A stretch of DNA of 64,000 bases from Blattamonas nauphoetae (lineage: Eukaryota; Preaxostyla; Oxymonadida), in NCBI GenBank assembly GCA_033064195.1, contig JARBJD010000039.1:248001-312000 (forward strand). The letters are read 5' to 3'. This document shows positions 10,325 to 22,826 of this stretch, one piece after another (the first letter of the stretch is position 1; the number at the start of each line of letters is the position of its first letter). The position numbers and the translations under genes were made by a program. The notes under the pieces are model-generated. The model searched no databases. It saw nothing but the letters and a program-made list of their open reading frames with translations, and was not told the origin of the DNA.

Positions 10325-13300
10325 ATGCTCACGATTGTGGTGTTATTCCTTCAAATGTTTCAATGGATGGGAATTGTGACAAGACTCCGATCTCTCTCCC
10401 TTCCTGAGCCATTTGCATACTATTTTTACTCAATATTTCAGTATGATATTTCATTTTATCCGTCATTTGAGCTTACAAGGTTTTTGGACTTTACTGTATC
10501 TTGGACCTCCTCAATTGTACACCTCGTCTTCTTTTTGATCGTCCTCGTCCTGTTTCTGGCTCTTGTTGTGGGAATTGTTGTTCTGGCTGTTCTTTCACGC
10601 AAGGAGAAACAAATTCCAAAGAAGCTGCATTTAGTTGTATGCTATGTCTCAGAGCTTGTCTTTACCGTTCTCTATCTGCCCATCATCAATACCTTTGCCG
10701 GAGCCTTGCTGATGTTCACCAAATCGACCCCTCCTCACTTTAATTGCGTCCAGACCTCAACTGGGGGGCAGGTTGCACTTCTTATTTTTGGGATCGCTGG
10801 TCTCGTTGGCATGCTCTTCTTTGGACTCATATACCACACATTCCGATTCGACCACGATATCATGAAATGTGACTTTTTTACGACATTAAATAATACGATG
10901 GTCGCCTTTTTGCATCTCGCTTCGGCCGCACTGAGCGTGGCCTCTGTCTTCCTCCTCACACAACCACTAATCCTCTGTATTGTCTGCGCGATCGTCTATC
11001 TTGCTTTCACAATGCTTTTCATGTTCTTTCAACCTTTCTTTAGCTGGAAAGGCAATTCGATCTATGCTGCTTTGACATCGTTCGCTCTCCTATCATCGAT
11101 CCTATGCCTCATCGGTGATTTCATCGCAGGTCCTGCAGCCTCTTTTCCTGCTCTTCCAGCAATCGTGCTTATCCCAACACTTGTTGTGTCACTTGGAATT
11201 TCCGTTGGCATCTTCTTCCTCACCCGAGTTATCGCCAGATCCTCCTTCGCTATGCTTGTTGGCGACAACTTTCCCATACCTGCCGAAAAAATGAAGCAAA
11301 AAAACAAGGCAAAAGAACTTCATAAACTAACCTCCACTTCCCCTCAAACTCCACAGACCCCGTCCACAGCGAAGACCCCACAAGTTTCCTCACCGTCCAT
11401 CACTCTTTTGCAGCCAACCACAGCCACTCCACGTACAGTGACAACAACCAATGCCATCGAAATGGACGATCTTCCCATGGACGGTCCTCCTCCATCTCTC
11501 ACTCGAGAATCTGGCCGATTTGGAGGAGATGTGCTCAGTACCATTGCATCAACACCGAATGTTAGTGGAGGCCATCCAGCTCCCTTTTCGTCCCGTCAAG
11601 CTCCACCCACCCAAAGAAGCTCCGTCCATCAGTCCCCGCTCCTCTCCTCCCTCACCAACCATCGTTCTCCTGTCAATTCTAATGCGACTCCAAAAGTTCT
11701 CCCCAAATTCTACCATTTCTTTCAGTTTGAACGTGCTATTCGCTTCATCCAACAAGACGCTCTCAGAGCCGATACATCCGTGATTAAGTTCGTAGACTCG
11801 TTGATAAATTCATCGCAAGCCAAACTTGGTGGCTCTCCTGGCTATTGGGTGTTTTCGTCTTTATTTTACTACCAAATCATAAACAATCCAACCAAAGCCG
11901 CAGATGCCCTCCAACACAGCAAACAGTGCGTTCCTTCCATAGTTGATCGATGGATCGAATATTCTTTTATTAAGACGATGGAAAATGCCAAAACAGCCGA
12001 TTCTGGACACTCTGCGTCCACAGTTTTCAGAACGACGATGGACAAGGCCACCCAACACGCAGACCTATCCAAAGTGTATCTCCAACAAGTTTGGTTGATG
12101 CTCTCGCGAGACCACTACGACATGAACAAAGTCGTCCTCTTTATTGCCCGTGGCATCGACTCCTTTTGGGAATCACAAAAATTGTTTATGGAGCTTCTAA
12201 CGTCTCACCCTTCCAGCACCCAAGCCCTTCGAGCATACGGCAGCCTTCTGCGAGATGTCTTAAGAGACGATGAACAAGCACTTCTGTTCTTCAGCCAAGC
12301 CAATCAGTTGGAAGAAGCAAATTCGACACAAACGGTCAGCGATGATCATCTCTCCCGAATCAGTGGAAAGTCAAAAACAACGCCCGAGAACAAAGGCGGA
12401 TCGTTTGGAACAAGATCATCCAACGCCGGGAAACGTCGCAGACGAAACGGACAGGTCTCTTCATTGATTTTGGAGGAAGAAACCCAAAAATCGAGAAGTG
12501 GAGTGGATGTCGTGCTCATTGTGTTCGGAATTGTGAACGCCATCGCAATCGTTGCCTACTTTGTGGTGATGTTGATAGTCTTCCAAGAAATCACGACATC
12601 AACAGACACCGTCGAACAATGCTCTCTTATCCAGGTTGCAAGCACACACGTCGTTCTCCGTCTCGAAGCATGGTCAATCGCTCGCCGGCCTGAAGTCATT
12701 GCTTCACCAACGCGAGATGAATTGTGGTATCTTCCCGACAACGCAGCAATCAACGTCGATCTATCGGGGAAAGCCGTCCAGTTGACAAACACACTGAAAG
12801 AGACGTATCATTCACTTCCTTCGGACGAATATCGACAACAATTTGAGCTGACCACCAATTCATTCTATCAGCCCATCGTCGACAGTGCACTTTCTGTGGT
12901 GAACCTCCTTCCTGTCTCCATGTCCATCCTCGAGCTCCTCAGCGCAATCTCAAACGATGCACACCACGTCTCAGTCTTCGGAGATCCAATCTCCCCACTT
13001 GTCATGTCAGAACTCGACTATGTCAGACTTAACGTCCCGCTCAGTGGAGTCGAACTTCTGAAACGAGAGGCCTACGCCCTCTCCTCGCTCATCCAGTTGC
13101 TCTCCTTGCTCTCAACCATCGTCTCCTCAGCAATCGGTGGCGTACTAATCATCCTCGTCCTCGTTCCTTGTTGTGTCTTCGTCAGAGCTTATGGGAAAGC
13201 AAGCAAAGTCAGGGAGACGGAACTTCTCAGTTTTGTCTCCGCCCCAAAACAAAGAATCGTCCAAATCAAAACCAGACTCGACCAAACGTTGAAAGACGTT

Positions 13301-15736
13301 GACGAAGATGAAGACGGTGCCGTCGTGGAAGGCGGATTGATGGCGCTTCAATTAGATGACTTGGGGAAGATCGACGACGACGACGAGGAAGATGTGAAAA
13401 AGGAGGAAACCGATGTGACGTTCCAACTCGCGGACAGAAACCAGAAGGCGGAGAGTGATGGAGAGACTCAGGGCAGTCTGGCTCATCCGCACATTCCACG
13501 CAACCAACACATTCCTGTTCTCTCCTTCCAAAGTCGGAATTCAATCACTAATTTCATCCGGAATTCTGGAATGCTGAAATCGCCGTCATCGTTTCAAATG
13601 AATGGAATGCCCACAAATACGTTCCCAGACGATCGAACAGAACTTGAGGAAGAAGAGAACAAGAACAGCGAGTCGTCGGATGAAAAGAAAAAGAACGGAA
13701 ACAACGAAAGCCCTTCCCAACCACAAATCTCACCCAAAATGAACGAAGAGCAATCAGTTCATGAAAAAGAAGACAGCGAGTCTGGAAGTGGTGACTCTTC
13801 AAGTGCAGCAGAACGACGAAAGCGTCGACGCGAGAAGAGACGAAAACGCCAACAGATTCAATTAGCTGTTCAGTCTCCAGGGTCAGTTCCAACAGGGGAC
13901 GCTTCGACCCACACTCCCCCCTCAAACCTTACCCCAAACCACACCGTCCTCCTCTCGCCATCCATGTCTCTCCCAAATTTCAGTGTCGGAGCCCAACAAC
14001 ATCCGTCAAAGCAGCCCATCCTCAATCAATCGATGCCGCGACGGCACACAATCGTCCAGTTATCAACAAGCTCAACTCCAACACACGGATCGGTTCCAAA
14101 GCCCACGACTGGAGTGGCACCGGGCTGGTCTTCAGACACCACACAGATCTCTTTCCAAGACACGATCAAATCAGACGAGGAAGCCCCCGAGGCGGAACCC
14201 GAGAAGGAGAAGAATATTGTCGAGATAGAAGAAGAAAACCAGGTGGAGGAAGAAGAGGACGATCGATTGGAAGATCTCCGAGAAAAGATCACCCTCGCCA
14301 ATCGATCGAGCACAAACAAATTCCGCGCTTTTCTGATCACAGGCGTTACGTTGACGTGGATCCTCCTCGGCCTCATCTTCGCGTCTGGAATCATCTGCAC
14401 GAACATCACATCGACTCTCCGAAACCAACTATACTTCTCTTACTATCGAATCACCCTCTCCAACCTAATTGCCTTCATCTCTCTCCAACTCCCCTACCGT
14501 CGTGCTGCTGACCTCCCCTCCAACCCAATTGACTCCCTCGCAACTCGACCAGGTCCAAATGATATGAGTCATTTGTCAACAAACACAGACACCCTTCAAA
14601 GCTATATCGGCGTCCTTGTCCAATATTTGTCGGTCATCCACAGAAAGTTGAAAGAAGGAGCGAGTGCAGACGATCCAGCTTATGCTTCAGGGGACGAGGA
14701 ACTGGATCAATGTCAAGTCCCAAGAACCCTCAAACCAGACACGAAAATGTACGAACTCTCATTCACGTCTGTCTCTTGTCTGATGATCGACAAGACGAAG
14801 TGTGAGTCAGACAGGCTGTACGGGGTTCACTCCAATTTCATGGGACTCGAAGGGCTCATCATCAACTTTGTCACAAGTGCCGGAAATATGCAAACGATGA
14901 ACGCGACCGAACTGGCCGATGGAACTCAGGGCGACCTCCAACTTCTTGTGACAAGTGTTCAGAACGACCTGACAGATGGAATGGTACAGTATTCCAGTGC
15001 ACTTTTGGACTCACAGAGTGCCCAGATCGACATCTTCATCGTCCTCATCATAACTGTCGCGGCAGTTGGATATTTAGGAATCCTCGGTGCCATATTCTTA
15101 TGCCTACTTCCTGCTCGCAACATGATCAAAAAGACAGAGCGACTCACTGCGATGGTGATACAAATAAACCCGCGACAAGACAAGACTCTCCAAGCAGTGG
15201 AATGGAACGAGCTGAACTCCTGCGAGATCCCTCGGTTCGACCACGGCCATGTCGCGATCTGCAACGCGACCATCGCCCTCCTGAAGGAAATGAATGGTGA
15301 CGAGTTTGAGACGAAAAAGCTTCGCCTCTGTCGTGACCTCCTCCGAACGGTATTCTGCGTGTTTGCAGATGAAGAGTCGCTCATGACGTGGTACAAAGTG
15401 AACAAAGGCTACCAAAAGAAACACCAGCGAGACCATCGTCGAATGATCCAGAGGTTGCTCGCTTCTTTCAGACAGATTCTGACCAACCAAGGAAATGGAC
15501 AGACACAACTCATTCAGACCGTGAATTTGTGGCTGACTGCGCACATTGAGAAATGGGATCGGGAATTGGTTGGTCGTTTGGAAGGGAAGATTCCGCAAAG
15601 TGCGAAGGAGGAAGAAGTGAACATGAAACGGACAGTTGTGCCTCCTGGATTCGAAGAATGGTTGGAAAGTGAGCACTGCTCGATGGCTGATCGAAGATCA
15701 ATCGAAGAGATGCTGACGGGATTGGGATTGCGATAA
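10325..15736 (+). CDS. TmcB/TmcC-like polytopic membrane protein with C-terminal hemerythrin-like domain
   Basis: 1,803 aa from the first in-frame ATG, uninterrupted. Seven hydrophobic segments fill about residues 65-330. After a Pro/Ser linker comes a helical repeat region (about 470-665; AYGSLLRDVLRDDEQALLFF) matching the TPR-type block of Dictyostelium/ciliate TmcB-TmcC proteins. Two further TM pairs (about 730/940 and 1335/1585) each bracket a 180-230 aa extracytoplasmic loop, with acidic coiled linkers between. The last 175 residues follow the bacteriohemerythrin plan: W-x-x-L, FDHGH, FADEESLM, HQRDH, then WLTAHIEKWD. Compared with D-x-x-H / H-F-x-x-E-E / H-x-x-x-H / H-I-x-x-x-D, only the helix-B His is changed (to Val). 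Other TmcB-like proteins end in PAS or cyclase domains; none is seen here. An O2/redox- or iron-sensing receptor is inferred. A diverged paralogue lies at 61-64 kb. Confidence 0.8.
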   Translation: MLTIVVLFLQMFQWMGIVTRLRSLSLPEPFAYYFYSIFQYDISFYPSFELTRFLDFTVSWTSSIVHLVFFLIVLVLFLALVVGIVVLAVLSRKEKQIPKKLHLVVCYVSELVFTVLYLPIINTFAGALLMFTKSTPPHFNCVQTSTGGQVALLIFGIAGLVGMLFFGLIYHTFRFDHDIMKCDFFTTLNNTMVAFLHLASAALSVASVFLLTQPLILCIVCAIVYLAFTMLFMFFQPFFSWKGNSIYAALTSFALLSSILCLIGDFIAGPAASFPALPAIVLIPTLVVSLGISVGIFFLTRVIARSSFAMLVGDNFPIPAEKMKQKNKAKELHKLTSTSPQTPQTPSTAKTPQVSSPSITLLQPTTATPRTVTTTNAIEMDDLPMDGPPPSLTRESGRFGGDVLSTIASTPNVSGGHPAPFSSRQAPPTQRSSVHQSPLLSSLTNHRSPVNSNATPKVLPKFYHFFQFERAIRFIQQDALRADTSVIKFVDSLINSSQAKLGGSPGYWVFSSLFYYQIINNPTKAADALQHSKQCVPSIVDRWIEYSFIKTMENAKTADSGHSASTVFRTTMDKATQHADLSKVYLQQVWLMLSRDHYDMNKVVLFIARGIDSFWESQKLFMELLTSHPSSTQALRAYGSLLRDVLRDDEQALLFFSQANQLEEANSTQTVSDDHLSRISGKSKTTPENKGGSFGTRSSNAGKRRRRNGQVSSLILEEETQKSRSGVDVVLIVFGIVNAIAIVAYFVVMLIVFQEITTSTDTVEQCSLIQVASTHVVLRLEAWSIARRPEVIASPTRDELWYLPDNAAINVDLSGKAVQLTNTLKETYHSLPSDEYRQQFELTTNSFYQPIVDSALSVVNLLPVSMSILELLSAISNDAHHVSVFGDPISPLVMSELDYVRLNVPLSGVELLKREAYALSSLIQLLSLLSTIVSSAIGGVLIILVLVPCCVFVRAYGKASKVRETELLSFVSAPKQRIVQIKTRLDQTLKDVDEDEDGAVVEGGLMALQLDDLGKIDDDDEEDVKKEETDVTFQLADRNQKAESDGETQGSLAHPHIPRNQHIPVLSFQSRNSITNFIRNSGMLKSPSSFQMNGMPTNTFPDDRTELEEEENKNSESSDEKKKNGNNESPSQPQISPKMNEEQSVHEKEDSESGSGDSSSAAERRKRRREKRRKRQQIQLAVQSPGSVPTGDASTHTPPSNLTPNHTVLLSPSMSLPNFSVGAQQHPSKQPILNQSMPRRHTIVQLSTSSTPTHGSVPKPTTGVAPGWSSDTTQISFQDTIKSDEEAPEAEPEKEKNIVEIEEENQVEEEEDDRLEDLREKITLANRSSTNKFRAFLITGVTLTWILLGLIFASGIICTNITSTLRNQLYFSYYRITLSNLIAFISLQLPYRRAADLPSNPIDSLATRPGPNDMSHLSTNTDTLQSYIGVLVQYLSVIHRKLKEGASADDPAYASGDEELDQCQVPRTLKPDTKMYELSFTSVSCLMIDKTKCESDRLYGVHSNFMGLEGLIINFVTSAGNMQTMNATELADGTQGDLQLLVTSVQNDLTDGMVQYSSALLDSQSAQIDIFIVLIITVAAVGYLGILGAIFLCLLPARNMIKKTERLTAMVIQINPRQDKTLQAVEWNELNSCEIPRFDHGHVAICNATIALLKEMNGDEFETKKLRLCRDLLRTVFCVFADEESLMTWYKVNKGYQKKHQRDHRRMIQRLLASFRQILTNQGNGQTQLIQTVNLWLTAHIEKWDRELVGRLEGKIPQSAKEEEVNMKRTVVPPGFEEWLESEHCSMADRRSIEEMLTGLGLR

Positions 15737-16107
15737 TCAGTAAGCTCTTCACATTGTGTTCTTTCTTTTCTCATTTGTTCTTCATTCTTAATTCAGTCTT
15801 ATCGCGAACTTCTATGTTTTTTTTGACGTTTTGATTTGTTGTCATTTCATCGATAGACGACGAGAAACATATCTGAATCAATCTGATCGCATCCATAATC
15901 AAAAAGAACCCGCTGTTAGTCTACTCACATAGGCCGAAATCAAGGCGCAACATACCAACTCCAGACATGTTTCCAAATTCTTTACCAATTCATGAATCGT
16001 GTTTCATTTTTAGGACAGATTAAGGTCCGATCAAGTCGAATTTGTCAGATTCTTTCTTTCCAAAATCTTTGAAATCTCTTCAAGTGAAAAGAGATTGTAC
16101 TTTTGTT
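15737..16107. other. intergenic, no gene
   Basis: About 370 bp between two plus-strand genes. It is AT-rich with a T8 run near 15817. It should contain the 3' end of the TmcB-like gene and the promoter of giant gene B, but I see no defined element. Confidence 0.5.
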
Positions 16108-19100
16108 ATGATGAATCTTATCGTTTTCATTGTCAGTTTGGGATACACGTCAAGTCATGACATCAATGTTCATCAGATCAGCCAATACCTCAAAGAGATT
16201 GGGCAAACTTCCCGATCAATCACTCACTCTTCTCTCAATTCTGGGGCTCGTGAGGTTAACTTGGATGATGGCCGTTATATCGGATCTGGAATCATCCTCC
16301 GACACGATCAATTCATCGTTGGAGGCAACAACCAAACAATCCTCTCACTGGATCCTTCCGGATCAGATTGTTCTGTTTTCCATGCCCTTAACGCATCACT
16401 TTTTATTCGTAACGTCAATATTCATCTATCGACCTCAAAATCCAGTCAGAAATCTCCACGCCTCATCTCAGTGAACTCCTCAACTGTGCAAATCAGTCAC
16501 TGCAGCTTTGCTATTGCCTCTACACACTCTCCCATTCTTGTGACTTCTGGTGATTTTGTTTCCTCACAAAGCCCACCAAATGTTATTCACATCGTCAGAT
16601 GTCGTCTCTCCTCACCGCTGTCCGCTGTCCCATCATTTGCCGCATTCAGACATTGCACTGAGACCTCTGTGGAGTCCTCCTTGTCATTGGTCGATTCTAG
16701 CATGTCCTCCTGCCAACTTGTCAGTCGTACCGGAATTCTTCTCTCAATCGACAGCCCTTCCTCCCAACACCCCTTCAAAATGCCGATTTCGTCGCTATTT
16801 TCATCGGTCAGGTTCCAAAACGTGTCACTAACACCAAACCTCCGTTCTTTATCTGTCCCGACACTCTCTCAACAAATGCTGGACTGCGATGTTTCTGAGA
16901 GTTCTGACCATCTCTACGGATCGACCGTTCACAACATCAACGTTGCAGGTGCTTTGTGTTGGACGAGTGCGAGTTCACAAGATGCCAATCAACATGCTCG
17001 TCAGACCTGGCCGTGTCTGGAGCTGTGCTTGTCATCCCCGAAAGCGAAGGACTCGCCACGATTCGTGACTGCGAATTCTATGGATGCGAAGGAGCGAACG
17101 GGGGGAGTGTGGGACTTGTGCGACAGCTTCTGACGATCTCTGGAACGTCGTTTTCGGGCTCGAGAGCGACGCAGAAAGGAGGAGGGATGACACTGGCACA
17201 TTGCACCGGAACGATCGTTGACTGCTCGTTCGAAAACAACGAAGCAGCGACTGCGAATGGAGGGAACGACATCTTCTTTGAGGGATCAGGCAGTCCCTCA
17301 GGGCTGACATTTGTGTCGTCTTCGTCATTGTCGAACTCGCCGAAGGGAGGATTCGAGAATGCTGGAGTGTGCACTGCGTGGACTGAACTTGATGCTCTTC
17401 TCCCTTCGTCGCAAGCGATCACGTCGGATGGAAGTGTGTTTCTGGCATTGGAAGGCCAGCACGAGAATCTGAGTCCTGTTTCATCGATCTCAGACGCCAT
17501 CGACGAAGCTGGTGGATTAAAGTTAATCCGCGTGATGGAAGGAACATTCACAGCAGCCGAATTGAACCTGAACCAAAACGTGGAGATGGTTGGAAAGGGC
17601 CTTGGGACAGATCTGACCCATCAATCGATTTTGGAAGTGGGTGTTCTTTTGACAAGCACAGTTGAAGCCTCGTTTGGCTCGTTCCAACTGAAACCAGCGA
17701 CAACATCCTCTTCGATCTTCTCAGTGAGCGACAGTGGAGCTGAATTGAAGTTAGACAGTGTGACGATCTCGGATCTGGACTCTCACTCGTCTCCTCTCTT
17801 CTCTCTGAGTGGAGGAACAACAACGATGACGAGTTCCAAAGTGGGATCGATTTCTGCTCAATCTGCCTCGATCTTCGCTGTCTCTGGATCAGCATCGTTG
17901 ACGCTTGTCAGTTCAGTCATCCGCGACATCACAAGTTCCGCTCCCACAATCGCCCTCACCGACACTTCCAGTCTCACTCTGACTGAGACTCTTTTTGTGC
18001 GTGTTTGCCGAACAGCAGGAAATGGAGCAGCCGTTCTGGAATCAGCGTCTGGGTCACTTTCAGGATCAGCCATATTCCGATTCTGCCGCTCAGATGCTGG
18101 AGATGTGAGTGTGGTCAAAATGACGAAAGGAGATTCAACCTCAATCGCTGGCAACTTCCTCCTCCAGTTCAACTCGGGTCGTGATCTCAGCGCCACTCAA
18201 GATGTTCAGCTGGAAGGCTTCACTGAGGAAGAAGAAACGACAATTCTCTCATCGTTCGTCTCAAAGACCACGTTTACACTTCAAACATCAGAGGCCTCTT
18301 TCTCCACACAAGTCGACAGCACTCATGTGATGTCGTATGAAGATGCTGACTTTGCACTTGTGGCAGACGTATTCTCGGCCGGAATGGCATCGTTGAGTGT
18401 GACATTCTCTGGACTCTCCCCGACCGATCTCTCCCCCAACCAGTTCTCGTGCTCGCCTTCTTCTGAAATGACTCTCAAAGGCACGTCGACAACGATGCCG
18501 ACCATCATCCACTCTCCTCACGTTGGTGGACCGCTTTTCATGGGGACCGAGCATTCCAACATCTTCCTCCAATTGATTCGCCTCAAAATGCTCCACTCAC
18601 AGAAACATCCAATGATCGCTCTCGCTGGATCTGCTGACGATACTTCGAATCTGTCACTGGATCTCGTTGTTGTGACATCGGATGGTCAACTCTGCTGTGG
18701 CAGTTTTCTTCACAGCACAACAGAGTTCAATCTGGCTGGAGTTTCATTCTTTGACATCCACACAACTGCTGACTCCCTCATCACTCTCAACAGTGCATAT
18801 GATGATAATTCGTACCTTACATATTCTTATTCAATCGAAACAATTCCATGCTCCTTCACGAACATCTCGTGTTCTGGGGATGGAATGATTCATTTTGATG
18901 GAGTGTTTCTCGATGCGAGCGGGTTGAGAGCGACTGACTGTTCGGCAGGGAATGGCGGCGTCCTCTGGATCAATAGCAGAAACCTCATCCTCCCAGACTC
19001 CATGTTTATCAGATGCAGTGCTCAGAATGGAGGAGCACTATTCATCAAGAGCGTCGAGACTCTCGAATGTCAACAAATGTACATCGACCATTGTTCAGCA

Positions 19101-22100
19101 GAGATGTGTGGAGGGGGAATGTTTCTAACACTGGATACATTCATTGATCTGGCAAGTATCACATTCAAACAATGCCATGCTGGAGATGGAGGAGGATTAT
19201 TCGTTGACATGAGTGGAGATGCTCGACTCAAATATAGTTATTTCACTGTGTTATATGACGAGGATTACACAGCATATATCTCCTTCTTGTTCGAAGGATG
19301 CACAGCGTCCAATGGAGGCGGACAGCTCAGTGTGAACGGTTCCAGCTCGGATCCACTCTGCCTCAAAATGACCGATGAAGATCAGGTTTTCCTCCCATTT
19401 TTCGGAGGTCAGCTGAATTCGAAAGGATCAGACATTTTTGTTCATCAATCACTCGTTGATTCTGTTGGATTGGAGAACATCGTCGACTCAATCAAAACAT
19501 CAGCCTGGTCAAGTGGTGTTAGTTCGCGAGATGCGAGAACATTCTGTCACGTCGCGATTGAGACAGGTCCCAACAAGATTGAACGATTCAACATGTTCCC
19601 CGTCCTCAGAACAACTGGCAGTGGCTCATCGACGAAAGGCTGCTTCTTACAACAAATGGGGTGCCAAACATTGCTTCAGTTCTCAGAGAACTTCCGTCCA
19701 ATTGATGACAAAGGACAGGCCGTCACGACTTCCATTCTTGCCTATCCTGCGCTGGAATGCAAGATGCGAGTCACACTTTCAAGACAGCATTTTGTTGTGA
19801 CTGCACCTGAAATGGAAGGTTTGAATCCCTCTGACACTCGCTGCTACTTTAATGGAGCAGCCGAAGAAGACCCATCTTTCTGCGCTTTCACTCTTCTGGA
19901 GGAGGCGACGCTTGAACTGTATGATATGTCTAGTGAGTTTTTCAGACATCAAATCGCACATCTCGTTGAATCAACCTCGCTGTTCTTGTTAGATGGATTG
20001 ACAATCACCTTCAGGGATGATTTTGAGAGCACTCTCGTCCTCTTCGAAGTCTCAGCTGGAACTCTCATCATGAAAGATGTTCACTTCCTGTCGCTCGACT
20101 GGAAAGGGATCTTTCAACATCTCAACGCACCTCTGATCAAACTGGATCAGTCACCCAGCTTGTCGAATTCAGAGAAGAAGTGCTCTCTTCATCTTTCGGG
20201 CTGTTCTTTCAAAGACATGCACACCGCAGTTGGCTGTTCTCTGATCGAAATGAACATGACCAGTTTGTGTATGATTCAATATCCCTCCATCGAGAATTGC
20301 GTTGATGTGGATGACAATCCAATGCGAATCATCGATGTTGCTGGTGAGAGTCTGTGGAAGGTGATCACTCGACAAACATGGACTGAATTTCCCGAAGCCT
20401 CCTCGTCAGAGTCAGGAATGTTTTGGAGCTCAGACGCCAACCCACTCTTCCCCGAGCTGGCCAGTCACACTCTCCTCGTCTACCTCACTCTCTACAAGCA
20501 CTACTCCATATTCACAAACGCCAAGAATGTCGACGTTGCGTTTTGTGGAAATGCGAGTTTTCCGTGTCGAACGATTGAAGAATCAGTGGATCATCTGACT
20601 GTAGATCCTCAGACGACGATTTCAGTCTCCGAATCAGGGCTGCTCAGTGGGATTGCGACATTTGGGACTGGAGGGTGCTTGGTTCTGGGACAAAGCGACA
20701 GTGGGATCCCGATTTCAGTGACTGAAGACGCGAGGATTGTTCATTCAGCACAAGTTGGTGGAACGACACTCAAACTGAGCTCACTCAACTTCAACCTCCC
20801 AACCACCCTTTCACATTCATCACTCATCCTCGGAGTGTCAGGAACGACTTCGCTCGAAAAGTGTTCATTCACGTCGTCGGTTTCCATTGGATTCAGTCTG
20901 ATTGAGGTGACAGGAGGATCCGTGTCTCTCCAATCAATTACCTTCTCTTCGCTCCAGTTCTCAACGACACCGTGCGTTCTCTCCTCGTTCTCCTCAGCCT
21001 CATTCTCCAACGTCCGTCTCTCAAACTGTGTGATTTCGGAGTTCGTGTCAGCCACTGGAGATGTCTCTCTCCCCTCCGTCACAGTCTCAGCCTGCTCATT
21101 CGTGGGACAAACGGAATCACCATCGAATTCAAAGGATGTGACATGCTCGTGGGAAACGGGACTCGTCTCTCTGATGAACTGTACGACATTTGTTGAAGCG
21201 TCTCACTTCACACATCTCCCGCAAGGAGCAATCATCATGAAGGGGGGTCAGCTCACACTGGATGATGTGGTCTTCAGCCTGAATGGTGTCTGGACATCAG
21301 ACTTCGCGAGCATGCGACAGAATGTACAGTGCAATGAAGGCGGAACAGTTGTGATCGACAAAGAAGAAACCGAGGAGATGGCATCGCAGTGGATTTCAGC
21401 TCCTGATTGCACAGTTCGAGGAGTTGGCGCAAAAGCGTCAATGTTCGTTCCAACACTGCTTGAGAAAGACAGCTCAAGCAAGCAGAACAAAGACAAGAAG
21501 AGCTACAGTGTATCGATCTCTGGGAAATTGTTGATTCCGTGTGGATTGGGTCTTCATGTGATTTCAGTTTCGGAGAAGAAAGGAGTTGTGGTGATGAAGG
21601 GAGAAACGGACCTCTCTCTGAATGCAATGACGATTCCAGACTGGACGGAAACAAACATGAAGTTCTCTCTCCTCCTGAGTGAAGTGGACTTGGACCAAAC
21701 ATGGGAATGGCGAGCGATGTTGTCATTCGGAGAGAACGAACGAACACCGAACTATTTTGTGTTGAAGCCGAGCAAGGAAGCGATTGCGAAGGCACTTGGA
21801 GCGCAGACTCTGAAATGGTTGATCCCGCTCCTCGTCTCTCTGTGTGTCGTTGCGCTTGTGATCATCCTTGCCGTCTTCCTGATTCTGAGACGCCGCAAGC
21901 AGAAACAGACGAATGGGAAAGATGAAGAAATGCAACCAGAATTGGCAGAAGACAAAGTGGCAGTTGAAGTAGAGGTTGAACAACCGTCAGAGGCCATCGT
22001 AGCAAAACCAGAGACAAACATGACACAAGCAAACCACCAAATCTCTCTCCCCACAGACAATATTCAAAGCCAAAAGTTGGAATCTCGAGCCCACACTGTG

Positions 22101-22826
22101 GTTGAAGCGTTGAAATGTGGGGAGAAATGTGAAATCGAAGCGGTCTGGAAGATGGACACGCTCTTCAACAGACTTCATGGAACTGAAAGGAAGAATGTGG
22201 ATTCGGTTGTGGTGCGCAGACAGCTTTTGAAAGGACTGACACATCTTGTGAAGGAAAAGCCAAATAGTGTTGCATTGGTGAGCTTGAACCCGCACTCGAT
22301 CGTTCTCGACGGAAATGACAATGTGTTCATCCAACTCACACCGGAATCGAATAATCAATCGCTTGGAGAGACAGGATCTCACACAGCGACGACTGGACAA
22401 GGCTTGTCAGACTCAGCAGCGAAAGGAACGACGAAAGGACACGAAGGTCAGCGATGGGAAGCACCAGAAGTGGCGGAAAGTCGAGAAAAGAAGAGGGAGA
22501 TCAACACTGAGAAGGCGGCAGTTTTTAGTCTTGGCCTTGTCTTGTGGGAACTTGAGACTGGTCTTGTTCCCTTCGGGGAGATCGACGCGGGGAACGCGCA
22601 GCGTCAACTGGCAGCGGGGACACCGCCGAAAATGGAGCACGTGAGCGACGAGATGCGAGATGTGATTTCGCAATGCCTGAACGTCGACACGATCCTTCGC
22701 CCAACGCTCGCATCACTGTCGCTGACACTGGATCCTGCAGACTCTCCCGAAGCTCCAGAGGCAGCCGAGGCCGATGCGATGGCTGGTGGACCAGATCGGT
22801 CTGGGGATGTGAATGGTCAGAGATAA
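16108..22826 (+). CDS. giant beta-helix type I membrane protein with C-terminal pseudokinase, copy B (one frameshift)
   Basis: Two overlapping frames (16108-~16955 and ~16953-22826) together form one gene of about 2,240 codons. The first carries a signal peptide (MMNLIVFIVSLGYTSS; ATG 16108 preferred over 16042) and the N-terminal beta-helix, up to the conserved segment STVHNINVAGA. The second resumes the rungs at VLDECEFTRC. A single missing base in the TTT at 16953-16955 reconciles the frames; no intron consensus fits. One spacer motif CGNASFPC occurs near 20,540. A TM helix (LIPLLVSLCVVALVIILAVF) lies at about 21,820-21,890, followed by RRRK. The tail has LNPHSIVL, WEAPEV, FSLGLVLWELETG and LRPTL, like copies A and C, with no glycine loop, HRD or DFG. 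The lesion may be a base-call error, a true break or programmed frameshifting. Stop is TAA. Confidence 0.75.

Noticed and set aside
13266-14428. Several minus-strand frames of 80-130 codons opposite the TmcB-like gene
   Set aside because: They are Arg/Ser-rich shadows of the acidic, Ser-rich coding strand and lack any domain.
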